This document shows, piece by piece, positions 17,134 to 26,920 of a stretch of DNA of 64,000 bases. Every line of letters starts with the position of its first letter. Position 1 is the stretch's first letter. The notes beneath the pieces are model-generated. The model ran no database searches. It was not told the origin of the DNA and was given only the letters and a program-made list of their open reading frames with translations. Made by a program: the position numbers and the translations under genes. Source of the DNA: Brevibacillus gelatini (GTDB lineage: Bacteria > Bacillota > Bacilli > Brevibacillales > Brevibacillaceae); NCBI RefSeq assembly GCF_003710935.1, contig NZ_RHHS01000053.1:1-64000 (forward strand), given 5' to 3'.

Positions 17134-18270
17134 ATGGCAGCGAAAGCAGCGTCGGAAGAAAAAGAGGCAAAACCCCTCCGCCACGGCTATACAACCGGAT
17201 CATGCGCAACGGCGACGACCAAGGCTGCTTTGATCGCGCTCATCACCCAGGAGCGGCAAACAGAGGCCACTATTCGTCTGCCGATTGGCGAGGACGTGAC
17301 CTTTCAGATGGAGAGCTGCGAATTTTCGCCGGAAAAAGCGACGGCGGGCACGATCAAGGACGGCGGCGACGACCCGGATGCAACCCACGGTGCGCTCATT
17401 CTCTCGACCGTGGAATGGTCCGATCAGCCGGGGATTATTCTGGACGGCGGCGTTGGTGTTGGTCGGGTGACCAAGCCGGGACTGCCTGTTCCCATCGGTG
17501 AAGCCGCCATTAACCCCGTGCCGCGCAAAATGATCCGCGAAACCGCCCAGGCGGTGCTCGATGAGTACGGGACAAAGCGCGGCATCAAAATCGTCATTTC
17601 CGTGCCTGAAGGTGAGGAAATTGCCAAAAAAACGTTAAATGGACGACTTGGCATCCTTGGCGGCATCTCGATTTTGGGGACGCGCGGAGTCGTGGTGCCG
17701 TTTTCCACTGCTGCCTACAAAGCGAGCGTAGCGCAGGCGATCAACGTCGCAAAGGAAGCGGGCTGCGATCACATTGTCCTGTCCACGGGCGGCAAGAGCG
17801 AATCGTTCGGGATGGCCGCCTACCCGGAGCTGTCCGAGGAAGCGTTCGTGGAAATGGGAGACTTTGTCGGTTTTGCCCTCAAGCAATGCAAGAGGCGAAA
17901 CATACGCAAGGTGACTCTGGTCGGGATGATGGGCAAATTTTCCAAAGTGGCACAGGGCGTCATGATGGTCCACTCCAAAAGCGCCCCTGTCGATTTCGGC
18001 TTTCTCGCCCAGATGGCGGAAGAGGCAGGGGCGCCGCAAGAGCTGATCCGCGAGATCCTTACCGCGAACACGGCCTCGCAGGTTGGCGACCTGATGGCAG
18101 ATACGCCTGCCTTTTTCGAGATCATGTGCGCGAACTGCTGCCGGGCGGCCCTTACGGAAGTGGGCGGCGGCATGGAGGTCGAAACCATCATCATTACTAT
18201 GAAAGGGTCCCAGTTGGGAAGGGTGACGATCAATGACACAAGCGATGAAAGTAATCGGGATCGGGGATGA
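17134..18270 (+). CDS. cbiD: Cobalt-precorrin-5B C1-methyltransferase
   Basis: SAM-dependent C1 methyltransferase of the anaerobic route, 378 residues. It is unrelated in fold to the other corrin methyltransferases. The signature [18 protein letters not shown] is near the N-terminus, followed by [32 protein letters not shown] and [13 protein letters not shown]. CbiD marks the early-cobalt pathway. Its 3' end overlaps cbiET by 38 bases. Confidence 0.95.
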   Translation: MAAKAASEEKEAKPLRHGYTTGSCATATTKAALIALITQERQTEATIRLPIGEDVTFQMESCEFSPEKATAGTIKDGGDDPDATHGALILSTVEWSDQPGIILDGGVGVGRVTKPGLPVPIGEAAINPVPRKMIRETAQAVLDEYGTKRGIKIVISVPEGEEIAKKTLNGRLGILGGISILGTRGVVVPFSTAAYKASVAQAINVAKEAGCDHIVLSTGGKSESFGMAAYPELSEEAFVEMGDFVGFALKQCKRRNIRKVTLVGMMGKFSKVAQGVMMVHSKSAPVDFGFLAQMAEEAGAPQELIREILTANTASQVGDLMADTPAFFEIMCANCCRAALTEVGGGMEVETIIITMKGSQLGRVTINDTSDESNRDRG

Positions 18271-19462
18271 CGGACAGCAAAGCCTGCTGCCGCTGTACCG
18301 GACCTGGATTGAAGAGAGCGAGCTTCTGGTCGGCGGAGAGCGGCACCTTGGCTTTTTTCCGGAGTACAAAGGGGAAAAGCGGGTGTTGAAAGGCGGCTTG
18401 TCCGCAATGGTGGAAGAGCTGCGCTCCGAGACGCGCAAGACGGTCATTCTCGCTTCGGGCGATCCGCTCTTTTACGGGATCGGCAGCTTGCTGGCGAAAA
18501 AGTTGAACGTGGAAATTTACCCGCACCTAAGCTCCATCCAGCTCGCTTTTGCCAAAATGGGCGAGGCGTGGCAGGACGCGGTGCTCGTCAGCGTGCACGG
18601 CCGCAGCATCAAGGGACTGGCACAGCGCATCGACGGCAAGGAAAAGGTCGCACTGCTCACCGACCGGGAAAACTCGCCCGCAGCGATCGCCAACTACTTG
18701 CTGTCGTTTCAGATGACCGAATACGAAGCGTTCGTGGCGGAGAACCTGGGCAGCGCCGACGAGCGGACAGGCTGGTACACGTTGCAGGAAATGGCGGATG
18801 GCGTCTTTTCCGATCTGAATGTCGTCATTTTGAAAAAACGCCGTCCAGGCCCGGTCTGGCCGTTCGGGATTGCAGACGAGGAGTTTTCCCAGCGCAAGCC
18901 GGACAAAGGACTGATTACCAAAAAAGAAGTGCGCATTTTAAGCATTGCCCAACTGCAATTGCACGCCAAAAGCATCGTCTGGGACATCGGCACGTGCACA
19001 GGCTCTGTTGCGATTGAAGCGGCGCGGATCGCGCGGGAAGGCGCAGTGTACGCCGTGGAGAAAAACGCGGACGATCTGGAAAACTGCCGTCAGAACATGG
19101 CGAAGTTCCGCGCGGATTTGACGGTTGTGCATGCGCGTGCGCCGCAAGGACTGGACGAGTTCCCGGACCCCGATGCGGTGTTCATCGGTGGCAGCGGCGG
19201 AGAATTGCGCGAGCTTTTACATATTTGCTGCACGCGCTTGCGTCCAGGCGGCCGGATCGTGGTCAACGCAGCGACAATCGAGACACTGTACGAAGCGACG
19301 CAAGCCTTTGCAGAGGAAGGCTTTGAAACCGCAGTGACATTGGCGCAGCTATCGCGCAGCAAGCCGATTTTGTCTCTGACGCGGTTTGAAGCGTTGAATC
19401 CGATCTACATCATTACAGCCTGGGCGAAGCAGGCAGAAGAACAAGGGGGAGACAGCAAGTGA
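18233..19462 (+). CDS. cbiET: Cobalt-precorrin-7 methyltransferase/decarboxylase fusion
   Basis: Fused CbiE-CbiT (CobL type), 409 residues. The CbiE half (about 1-205) methylates C5 and contains [20 protein letters not shown] and [19 protein letters not shown]. The CbiT half (about 215-400) methylates C15 with decarboxylation of the C12 acetate and carries the SAM site [20 protein letters not shown] and [14 protein letters not shown]. It starts inside cbiD; the ATG at 18233 has AAGGG upstream and another ATG lies four codons on. Fusion of the two is common in Firmicutes. Confidence 0.93.
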   Translation: MTQAMKVIGIGDDGQQSLLPLYRTWIEESELLVGGERHLGFFPEYKGEKRVLKGGLSAMVEELRSETRKTVILASGDPLFYGIGSLLAKKLNVEIYPHLSSIQLAFAKMGEAWQDAVLVSVHGRSIKGLAQRIDGKEKVALLTDRENSPAAIANYLLSFQMTEYEAFVAENLGSADERTGWYTLQEMADGVFSDLNVVILKKRRPGPVWPFGIADEEFSQRKPDKGLITKKEVRILSIAQLQLHAKSIVWDIGTCTGSVAIEAARIAREGAVYAVEKNADDLENCRQNMAKFRADLTVVHARAPQGLDEFPDPDAVFIGGSGGELRELLHICCTRLRPGGRIVVNAATIETLYEATQAFAEEGFETAVTLAQLSRSKPILSLTRFEALNPIYIITAWAKQAEEQGGDSK

Positions 19463-20172
19463 GCAAGGTCGGAACATTGTACGGATTGGGCGTAGGTCCC
19501 GGCGACCCGGAATTGATTACGGTCAAGGCATTCCGCCTGCTGCAGCAATCCCCGGTGATCGCCTACCCGAAAAAGCGGATGGGCAGCAAAAGCTACGCGC
19601 ATCAAATCGCGGAGCTGTACGTGCAACAGTCAGAAAAAGAAATGCTCGGACTGGTATTCCCGATGACACGGGACAAAGACATTTTGGAGCGTGAATGGAA
19701 GCAAACGGTGGAAATCGTCTGGGAGCGTCTGGCGGAAGGAAAAGACGTTGCTTTCGTGACGGAAGGCGATCCGATGTTTTACAGCACATTTATCCACATG
19801 ATGCGGGGCATGCAGGAGGCGCACCCGGAAGTGCCGATTGTGACCGTGCCGGGCGTCTCGTCTTTTCTCGGAGCAGCTTCACGCTTCAACCTGCCGCTTG
19901 CAGACGGCGACGAGCAGATCGGGATTATTCCGGCGACAGATGATCGGGAAGCGATGCGAAAAGCGCTGGAAAGCCACGATACCGTCGTGTTTTTGAAGGT
20001 AGCAAAAGTGCTGCCGATGATAATCGGTTTGCTGAAAGAAATGGGCCTCGCAGACAAAGCTGCTGTTGCGACAAAGGTCACTTCATCGGAAGAGATGGTC
20101 TGGACGGACATGCGCGAACTGGAGCGGGCAGAGCTTGGCTATCTTACGCTGATGGTGGTGAAAAAGGGATGA
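19459..20172 (+). CDS. cbiL: Cobalt-factor II C20-methyltransferase
   Basis: SAM-dependent tetrapyrrole methyltransferase of 237 residues. The N-terminal [20 protein letters not shown] is followed by [14 protein letters not shown], characteristic of CbiL/CobI, and [15 protein letters not shown]. It methylates C20 of cobalt-factor II. GTG start at 19459 overlapping the cbiET stop, with AAGGGGGA upstream. Confidence 0.94.
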   Translation: MSKVGTLYGLGVGPGDPELITVKAFRLLQQSPVIAYPKKRMGSKSYAHQIAELYVQQSEKEMLGLVFPMTRDKDILEREWKQTVEIVWERLAEGKDVAFVTEGDPMFYSTFIHMMRGMQEAHPEVPIVTVPGVSSFLGAASRFNLPLADGDEQIGIIPATDDREAMRKALESHDTVVFLKVAKVLPMIIGLLKEMGLADKAAVATKVTSSEEMVWTDMRELERAELGYLTLMVVKKG

Positions 20173-20948
20173 AACTGTACATAGTGGGAGCGGGTCCCGG
20201 CGACCCTGATTTGATTACGGTAAAAGGCTTGAAGCTGCTGCAAAAGGCAGACGTGATCCTGTACACCGACTCGCTCGTCAACGAAGAACTGGTGGCGCTC
20301 GGCAATCCTGACGCGGAGGTGCTGCACAGCTCCGGCATGGCTCTGGAAGAAATGGTCGAGCTGATGGCAGACCGGATCAGAAAAGGCAAAACGGTAGTAC
20401 GTCTGCATACGGGCGATCCGTCTGTGTACGGGGCGATCATGGAGCAGATTGCCTTGTTGAAGGGGGAAGGCATCGAGGTGGAAATCGTGCCTGGCGTAAG
20501 CTCTGTGTTCGCGGCGGCAGCGGCGGTAGGGGCCGAGCTGACGATTCCCGAGCTGACCCAGACGCTGATTCTCACCCGCGCAGAAGGACGCACGCCTGTA
20601 CCGGACAAAGAAAAGCTGCGCTCGCTCGCGGAGCATCATTGCACGCTGGCTCTGTACCTCAGCGCGACCTTGACGAAAAAAGTGGTGCGCGAGCTGATCG
20701 AAGCGGGCTGGAGCGAGGATACGCCCGTCGCCGTCGTGCAGCGGGCGAGCTGGCCGGATCAGTTGATCGTGCGCACGACTTTGAAAAACCTCGATGAAGA
20801 CATGGGCAAACACGGCATTCGCAAGCACGCGATGATTTTGGCCGGCTGGGCTCTGGACCCGAACATTCACGAAAAAAGCGGGCAATACCGTTCCAAGCTG
20901 TACGATAAAACCTTCACGCACGGGTACAGAAAAGGTGTGAAAGAATGA
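20169..20948 (+). CDS. cbiF: Cobalt-precorrin-4 C11-methyltransferase
   Basis: 259 residues. The glycine-rich start LYIVGAGPGDPDLITVKGLK and VRLHTGDPSVYGAIMEQIAL are typical of CbiF/CobM, as are EIVPGVSSVFAAAA and TLILTRAEGRTPVPDKE. It overlaps both cbiL and cbiG by four bases. It makes cobalt-precorrin-5A, the substrate of CbiG encoded next. Confidence 0.95.
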   Translation: MKLYIVGAGPGDPDLITVKGLKLLQKADVILYTDSLVNEELVALGNPDAEVLHSSGMALEEMVELMADRIRKGKTVVRLHTGDPSVYGAIMEQIALLKGEGIEVEIVPGVSSVFAAAAAVGAELTIPELTQTLILTRAEGRTPVPDKEKLRSLAEHHCTLALYLSATLTKKVVRELIEAGWSEDTPVAVVQRASWPDQLIVRTTLKNLDEDMGKHGIRKHAMILAGWALDPNIHEKSGQYRSKLYDKTFTHGYRKGVKE

Positions 20949-22087
20949 TAATCGAACTAATCGAAGGAGAAATCCCCGTCATCCGTCAGCGGGGCGATTA
21001 CGCGATTGTCGCCATCACGAAGCACGGGGTCGAGATGGCCCGCGATCTGGCGCAAAAATTTCCCGGGACAGATTTGTACTACATGAGCAAGTTCGCGCGC
21101 GGGGACGAGGAAGCGCGCGGCATCCAGCTTTTTTCCAACAGCGTGCGGATGCTGTTTCCTGCGCTGTGGCCCGCGTACAAAGGGCTGATTGTCATTATTT
21201 CACTCGGGGCGGTCGTGCGCATGATCGCACCGCTGCTCGAAGACAAAAAGAAAGACCCGGGCGTTGTCGTCATTGACGACCGGGGGGAAAACGTCATCAG
21301 CGTGCTGTCCGGCCATCTGGGCGGGGCCAATGAGCTTGCCCGCGAAGTGGCGGCGGTCATGGGCGCTCGGCCGATCATCACGACCGCTTCTGACGTGCAG
21401 AAAACGATTCCGGTCGATTTGTTCGGCCGCCGTTTTGGCTGGGAGTGGGATTCTGCCGACAAGCTGACGCCTGTGAGCGCTGCGGTCGTCAACGAGGAAC
21501 ACGTAGCCGTGGTCAACGAATCCGGCGAGCGCGACTGGTGGATGCATGACACGCCGATGCCGCCGTCCATCAAGGAGTATGCGACCATCGCCGAAGCACA
21601 GGCTGCCAAGCCGCAGGCGGCTCTCGTCGTTACTCACCGCCTGCTCACGCCAAAGGAACAGACAATTCTCGACAACGGCGTCCTGTATCGTCCGAAGGTG
21701 ATCGTGCTGGGAATGGGCTGCAACCGGGGAACGTCTGCGGAGGAGATCGAGACGGTTATCCGCGAGACGCTGGACGAGCTGCAATTTTCGATCAAGAGTG
21801 TCAAAGCGCTGGCCACGATTGAACTGAAAAAAGACGAGACCGGATTGATTGCCGTATGCGAGAAATACGGCTGGCCATTCGTCTGGTACTCGCCGGAGGA
21901 ACTGAACCAGGTAGAAATCAGCGAGCCGTCCGAGACGGTATTCAAGTTTACGGGAGCGTACGGAGTGAGCGAGCCTGCAGCCAAGCTGTATGCAGGTGTC
22001 GACGAGCTTGTTTTGACCAAGAAAAAGTCGGGCAACGTGACCATTTCCGTCGCGCTCATGCCTTATCATAAGGAGGAACGCCCATGA
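20945..22087 (+). CDS. cbiG: Cobalt-precorrin-5A hydrolase
   Basis: Opens the delta-lactone and releases the C20 carbon as acetaldehyde. 380 residues with a central region GAVVRMIAPLLEDKKKDPGV, SGHLGGANELAREVAAVMGA and the C-terminal CbiG/CobE part VLGMGCNRGTSAEEIETVI and VSEPAAKLYAG. No counterpart exists in the aerobic route, so it is a firm pathway marker. Confidence 0.95.
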   Translation: MIIELIEGEIPVIRQRGDYAIVAITKHGVEMARDLAQKFPGTDLYYMSKFARGDEEARGIQLFSNSVRMLFPALWPAYKGLIVIISLGAVVRMIAPLLEDKKKDPGVVVIDDRGENVISVLSGHLGGANELAREVAAVMGARPIITTASDVQKTIPVDLFGRRFGWEWDSADKLTPVSAAVVNEEHVAVVNESGERDWWMHDTPMPPSIKEYATIAEAQAAKPQAALVVTHRLLTPKEQTILDNGVLYRPKVIVLGMGCNRGTSAEEIETVIRETLDELQFSIKSVKALATIELKKDETGLIAVCEKYGWPFVWYSPEELNQVEISEPSETVFKFTGAYGVSEPAAKLYAGVDELVLTKKKSGNVTISVALMPYHKEERP

Positions 22088-23460
22088 CGGACAGCCGCCG
22101 TATCGTCATTGCCGGAACAGGCAGCGGAGCGGGGAAAACGACAGTAACCATCGGGCTGATGGCCGCCTTGATCGAAAAAGGTTATATTGTGCAAGGCTTC
22201 AAGTGCGGTCCTGACTACATCGACCCGACTTACCACACAGCGGTGACGGGCAGAGCGTCGCGCAATCTGGACAGCTACATGCTGGAGCACGACGTCGTGA
22301 AGGAGATTTTTGTCCGCGGCAGCGCAGGCGCAGATATTTCCATCATCGAAGGCGTCATGGGCATGTACGACGGCAAGGAAGCGACCAGCGACAAGGGGAG
22401 CACGGCTGAAATTAGTATTCTGACAAAGTCGCCTGTATTGCTTGTCGTCAATTGCCAGAGCATGGCACGCAGCGCGGCTGCAATTGTAAAAGGCTTCCAG
22501 ATGCTCAACCCGCAGGCGAAAATCGTCGGCGTGATCGCAAACAAGGTTGGCAGCGAAGGTCACTACAAAATCGTCAAGGCAGCGATTGAGCAGGAGTGCG
22601 GGATTCCGGTTGCCGGTTACCTGAAGCGGGAAAACGAGCTGGAAATCCCCGAACGCCATCTGGGACTCGTGCCCTCGGTGGAACGCGGCGAGCTTGCGCC
22701 GCTCTTTTCCAGGCTGGCTGGCCTGATCCGGGAGACGGTAGACCTGGAGCTGGTCTGGGAGCTGGCCAAAGCCGAGCCGCTGCAAGTGGCTCCGCAACTG
22801 TTCGCACCGCGTGAAGAGGTTTTCAACGTCACGATTGCCGTAGCGAAAGACCCGGCGTTCCATTTTTACTATCCGGAAAATTTGGAGCTGCTGCAGGCGT
22901 ACGGCGCGAAGCTGGCCTTTTTCTCGCCGCTTGCGGGAGAGGGCGTGCCGGAAGAAGCGGACGGTCTGTACATCGGGGGAGGCTTCCCGGAGGAATTTGC
23001 CGCTGAGCTGTCGCAAAACGAAGCGGTGAAGGAGTCGTTTCGCCAGGCGGTCGCAAAAGGCTTGCCGACATTGGCTGAGTGCGGCGGATTCATGTTTTTG
23101 ACGGAGGCGATTGTGACGACAGAAGGAGTGAGCTACCCGATGGTCGGACTGATCCCCGGCAAGGTGACGATGCAAAAAAAACTGGCGGCGCTCGGCTATC
23201 GCGAGGTGCGCGGCAAGGAGGGCAACTTCCTGATCGGCCCCGAGGAACAGGCAAAAGGCCACGAATTCCACTATTCGACCTATGCCACCGATGAGCAGCT
23301 TCCTGCGGCCTACGAGACAAAAGGCTTGCGCGGCACCAAGCCGGAGGGCTTTGCCAAAGACAACCTGGTCGCGGGCTACACGCACTTGCATTTTGGTTCC
23401 AATCCGGCACTGGTGCAGCGCTGGCTCGGGTTGTGCGCGGAGGTGGCTTCCCGTGACTAA
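22084..23460 (+). CDS. cbiA: Cobyrinate a,c-diamide synthase
   Basis: ATP- and glutamine-dependent amidation of the a and c acetate side chains. 458 residues. The N-terminal P-loop IAGTGSGAGKTTVTIGLMAA and FKCGPDYIDPTYH are followed by a C-terminal class I glutamine amidotransferase domain with the nucleophile cysteine in LPTLAECGGFMFL and a His in the HLHFGSNP region. It overlaps cbiP by eight bases. Confidence 0.95.
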   Translation: MTDSRRIVIAGTGSGAGKTTVTIGLMAALIEKGYIVQGFKCGPDYIDPTYHTAVTGRASRNLDSYMLEHDVVKEIFVRGSAGADISIIEGVMGMYDGKEATSDKGSTAEISILTKSPVLLVVNCQSMARSAAAIVKGFQMLNPQAKIVGVIANKVGSEGHYKIVKAAIEQECGIPVAGYLKRENELEIPERHLGLVPSVERGELAPLFSRLAGLIRETVDLELVWELAKAEPLQVAPQLFAPREEVFNVTIAVAKDPAFHFYYPENLELLQAYGAKLAFFSPLAGEGVPEEADGLYIGGGFPEEFAAELSQNEAVKESFRQAVAKGLPTLAECGGFMFLTEAIVTTEGVSYPMVGLIPGKVTMQKKLAALGYREVRGKEGNFLIGPEEQAKGHEFHYSTYATDEQLPAAYETKGLRGTKPEGFAKDNLVAGYTHLHFGSNPALVQRWLGLCAEVASRD

Positions 23461-24970
23461 AGCCCTCCCGCTGATGATTCAGGGAACCAGCTCGGATGCC
23501 GGAAAAAGTGTGATCGCGACAGCGTTTTGCCGCATTTTTGCCCAGAACGGCTACAAAACAGCTCCGTTCAAGTCGCAAAACATGGCGCTCAACTCGTATG
23601 TGACGCTCGACGGAAAAGAAATCGGGCGGGCACAGGGCGTTCAGGCGGAGGCGGCAGGGATTCTCGCGACGACCGACATGAATCCGATCCTCATCAAGCC
23701 GACGCGGGATGCGGAGTCGCAGATCGTGGTGAACGGCGAGCCGTACGCCAATATGAAAGCGATGGCGTACCGGACGGATTTTTACGACGAAGGACTGCGA
23801 ATCATTCAGGAGTCGTATCAGCGGCTTGCTTGCGACTACGAGCGAATTGTCATCGAAGGCGCGGGCAGTCCGGCGGAGATCAACCTGAACGACCGCGAAC
23901 TGGTGAACATGCGCGTTGCCCGCCTGACGAACGCTCCGGTTATTTTGGTGGCGGACATTGAGCGCGGCGGCGTGTTTGCCAGCCTCGTCGGCACGCTGCA
24001 ACTGCTGGAACCAGAGGACCGCGACCGGGTGATTGGCGTTATCATCAATCGTTTTCGCGGCGATCTGTCGCTGTTGCAGCCAGGTCTGGACTGGTTTACG
24101 CAGTACACAGGCAAGCCTGTGCTTGGCGTGGTGCCGTTTATTCCCGACTTGTGGATCGACGCGGAGGATTCGCTCATTTTGCACCGCTACCAGGGGCAGC
24201 GGGAGATGCCGCGCGAGCTGGATATTGCCGTTTTGCGCTATCCGCGCATCTCCAATTTTACGGACGTCGACCCGTTTTTTGTGGAGCCGGACTGCCGCCT
24301 GCGCTTTGTGACCCGACTGGAAGAGCTGGGCGAGCCGGACATGATCGTGCTGCCTGGCAGCAAAAATACGTTGGAAGACTTGCAATTTTTGCGCGAGACG
24401 GGATTGGCGGCGGCTGTGAAAAAACGGCATGCAGAGGGCAGAGCATACGTGGTAGGCTTGTGTGGTGGCTATCAGATGCTGGGCGAGTCGATTCTGGACC
24501 CGGCCGGGGTGGAGTCGCCGCTGCAGCAGCTTGACGGTCTGGGTCTGATCCCGATGGTGACGACGATGGAGCAGAAGAAAACGACGGTGCTGTCCCGCGG
24601 CAAAGCTGCATTTGCCGGGGAGCAGCTTACGCTCGAAGGCTACGAGATTCACATGGGCCAATCCGTTTATGCAAAAAGCGATTTTCCTTTTATTCAGATG
24701 GGAGATCGTACAGAAGGCTATTGTCACGAGGAACGCCGGCTGATCGGGACGTATTTTCACGGACTGTTCCACAATGACCGCTTTCGCAGCCTTTTGCTGA
24801 ACGCGATTCGCGCGAAAAAAGGGCTTGCGCCGATCACAGAGCGCCCGTCGTTCGTGGCGCTTCGCGAGCAGGGCTACGATCTTTTGGCGGATACGGTACG
24901 CCGTCATGTGCGGCTGGATCAGATCGAAGAACAGATGAAAGCTTATCAGGAAAAAGAGGTGCGTAAATAA
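23453..24970 (+). CDS. cbiP: Adenosylcobyric acid synthase (glutamine-hydrolysing)
   Basis: Amidates the b, d, e and g side chains of adenosylcobyrinic acid a,c-diamide. 505 residues, the usual length. N-terminal LMIQGTSSDAGKSVIATAFC and PFKSQNMALNSYVT; the glutamine-amidotransferase cysteine is in VVGLCGGYQMLGE and a C-terminal histidine is in GTYFHGLFHN. The GTG at 23453 is preferred because CGGAGGTGG lies about 8 bases upstream within cbiA, and the match begins right after it. It overlaps cobT by one base (TAATG). Confidence 0.95.
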   Translation: MTKALPLMIQGTSSDAGKSVIATAFCRIFAQNGYKTAPFKSQNMALNSYVTLDGKEIGRAQGVQAEAAGILATTDMNPILIKPTRDAESQIVVNGEPYANMKAMAYRTDFYDEGLRIIQESYQRLACDYERIVIEGAGSPAEINLNDRELVNMRVARLTNAPVILVADIERGGVFASLVGTLQLLEPEDRDRVIGVIINRFRGDLSLLQPGLDWFTQYTGKPVLGVVPFIPDLWIDAEDSLILHRYQGQREMPRELDIAVLRYPRISNFTDVDPFFVEPDCRLRFVTRLEELGEPDMIVLPGSKNTLEDLQFLRETGLAAAVKKRHAEGRAYVVGLCGGYQMLGESILDPAGVESPLQQLDGLGLIPMVTTMEQKKTTVLSRGKAAFAGEQLTLEGYEIHMGQSVYAKSDFPFIQMGDRTEGYCHEERRLIGTYFHGLFHNDRFRSLLLNAIRAKKGLAPITERPSFVALREQGYDLLADTVRRHVRLDQIEEQMKAYQEKEVRK

Positions 24971-26019
24971 TGGCAGGCTTGGAAGTGCAGTTTCCGGCGA
25001 TTGCGCCGCGAAACCAGGAAGCAAGTGAGCAAACGAGACAGCATGTGGATCAACTGACAAAGCCGCTCGGCAGTCTGGGACGTCTGGAGGAGCTGGCTGT
25101 CGAGCTGGCGGGGATGACGGGCGAGACGTTTCCTGTCGTCACGCCGCCGGGCGTACTTGTTTTTGCCGCCGATCACGGGGTAGCCGCAGAAGGAGTGTCG
25201 GCCTACCCGCAAGAGGTGACGGCGCAAATGCTGCTGAATCTGGTGAACGGCGGCGCAGGCATCAATGTTTTCGCGCGGCAAATCGGCGCGATTCAAAAAT
25301 TCATCGATGTCGGCGTGGCCGTAGAGGTCGAAGCGCCAGGTATCATCAAGCGAAGAATCAAGGCAGGTTCGGGCAACATGCTGAAGGAAGCTGCCATGTC
25401 CGCTGACGAGGCGCAGCGCGCGCTCGCAATCGGCATCGAGATGGCCGGGCAGATTATCGACGAAGGTGCCAAGCTGCTGATCGTCGGGGAGGTCGGGATC
25501 GGCAACACGACGGCGAGCAGCGCGATCCTTGCTGCCTTGACCGGAGCAGACCCGGACGAGATCGTCGGCCGCGGCACAGGATTGGACGACGCGGGCTGGC
25601 AGCGCAAAAAAGCGGTCGTTCGCGAAGCGCTCGCCCTGCATCGCCCGGATGCCGACCGACCGCTTGACGTTTTGGCAAAAGTGGGCGGACTGGAAATCGG
25701 CGCGATGGCAGGCGCGATGATCGGCGCGGCTGCAAGGCGCGTTCCGGTGCTTTTGGACGGCTTTATCGCCACGGTGGCGGCACTGCTCGCCGTGCGGCTT
25801 GCGCCTGGGGTAGCGGACTACCTGATTGCCGGTCATCGCTCCCAGGAGCCGGGGCACACTTATGTGCTGAACGTACTCGGCAAACAGCCGCTTCTCGACC
25901 TGAACCTGCGACTTGGCGAAGGCAGCGGAGCGGCAGTCGCGTTTTCCATCGTCGAGGCGTCGGCGCGGATGGTTCGGGAGATGGCGACATTTGCACAGGC
26001 GGGAGTCAGTGACCGATGA
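24970..26019 (+). CDS. cobT: Nicotinate-nucleotide:dimethylbenzimidazole phosphoribosyltransferase
   Basis: Activates the lower ligand base as alpha-ribazole-5'-phosphate. 349 residues. LTKPLGSLGRLEELAVELAG and VFAADHGVAAEGVSAYPQEV near the N-terminus, VGEVGIGNTTASSAI in the middle and the catalytic glutamate region NLRLGEGSGAA near the end are all present. No bluB gene is seen nearby, so dimethylbenzimidazole may come from elsewhere in the genome or from outside. Confidence 0.95.
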   Translation: MAGLEVQFPAIAPRNQEASEQTRQHVDQLTKPLGSLGRLEELAVELAGMTGETFPVVTPPGVLVFAADHGVAAEGVSAYPQEVTAQMLLNLVNGGAGINVFARQIGAIQKFIDVGVAVEVEAPGIIKRRIKAGSGNMLKEAAMSADEAQRALAIGIEMAGQIIDEGAKLLIVGEVGIGNTTASSAILAALTGADPDEIVGRGTGLDDAGWQRKKAVVREALALHRPDADRPLDVLAKVGGLEIGAMAGAMIGAAARRVPVLLDGFIATVAALLAVRLAPGVADYLIAGHRSQEPGHTYVLNVLGKQPLLDLNLRLGEGSGAAVAFSIVEASARMVREMATFAQAGVSDR

Positions 26020-26804
26020 GCGGTGCAGGCAAAGTGTATCTCGTCGGCGCTGGCCCCGGTGATCCGAAGCTGATTACCGTAAAAGGTCAGGAATGTCTGC
26101 AAAAGGCAGACGTAGTCGTCTACGACCGGCTGGCGAATCCGGCTTTGCTTGCGCTCGCCCCCGAAACGGCGGAGCGCATCTATTGCGGCAAGCTGCCCGA
26201 TCATCACACGATGCGGCAGGAGTCGATCAATGAGGTGCTGGCCGAAAAGGCGCTGGCAGGCAAGGTGGTCGTGCGGCTGAAAGGCGGCGATCCGTGCGTC
26301 TTTGGCCGAGCGGGAGAAGAAGCGGAGTACCTGGCTGTGCGCGGCGTCCCGTTTGAAATCGTGCCTGGCGTAACGGCAGGTATCGCCGCTTCGGCGTACG
26401 CGGGCATTCCGGTGACGCATCGCGACCACGGTTCGTCGTTCGCTGTGGTGACAGGGCATCTGCGCGAGGACAAACCGGAGCTGGCTGTGGACAAGTGGCG
26501 GGCGCTGGCAGGCGGGATCGATACGATTGCCTTTTACATGGGCGTCGCCAATCTGCCGCTCATCCGCACGCAGTTGATGAAGCACGGCCGCGATCCGCAG
26601 ACGCCCGTCGCCGTCATCTCCTGGGGGACGCTGCCCCAGCAGGCCGTCGTGACAGGCACGCTCACGGATATTGAAGACCGTTTGGCAGAAAATAGCCATA
26701 TCACCAATCCGGCGATCATTCTCGTCGGGGATGTCGTGAAAATGCGGGAGAAGATCAACTGGTTTAAGGCTACGCTCGGGCCAAACGAGGGGATTTTCGG
26801 CTAA
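26016..26804 (+). CDS. cobA: Uroporphyrinogen-III C-methyltransferase (SUMT)
   Basis: Methylates C2 and C7 of uroporphyrinogen III to precorrin-2, the branch point to sirohaem and B12. 262 residues. Motifs VYLVGAGPGDPKLITVKGQE, VVRLKGGDPCVFGRAGEEAE, PGVTAGIAASAYAGIPVTHR and AVISWGTLPQQ are canonical. It is stand-alone, without fused HemD or CysG parts. It overlaps cobT by four bases and is followed by a 116-base gap with a hairpin before the dehydrogenase gene. Confidence 0.95.
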   Translation: MSGAGKVYLVGAGPGDPKLITVKGQECLQKADVVVYDRLANPALLALAPETAERIYCGKLPDHHTMRQESINEVLAEKALAGKVVVRLKGGDPCVFGRAGEEAEYLAVRGVPFEIVPGVTAGIAASAYAGIPVTHRDHGSSFAVVTGHLREDKPELAVDKWRALAGGIDTIAFYMGVANLPLIRTQLMKHGRDPQTPVAVISWGTLPQQAVVTGTLTDIEDRLAENSHITNPAIILVGDVVKMREKINWFKATLGPNEGIFG

Positions 26805-26825
26805 ACAAAGGCAAGCGAGGCGGGC

Positions 26826-26859
26826 AGCCGGATGAGGCTGTCGGATAAGCCATCCGGCT
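26826..26859 (+). repeat. Intra-operon hairpin
   Basis: AGCCGGATG pairs with CATCCGGCT across a 16-base loop in the cobA-sirC gap. Without a T-run it is unlikely to end transcription fully; it may tune expression of the last gene. Confidence 0.45.
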
Positions 26860-26920
26860 GAGGCCGTCAGCTGCGCCATCCGCTTGTTTGCCCGAAACAT
26901 GTGGGGAGGTAGGATGCCGA

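Noticed and set aside
23090-25060. Open reading frame of over 650 codons antisense to cbiA/cbiP
   Set aside because: It lies wholly opposite clearly conserved B12 genes and shows no family features.
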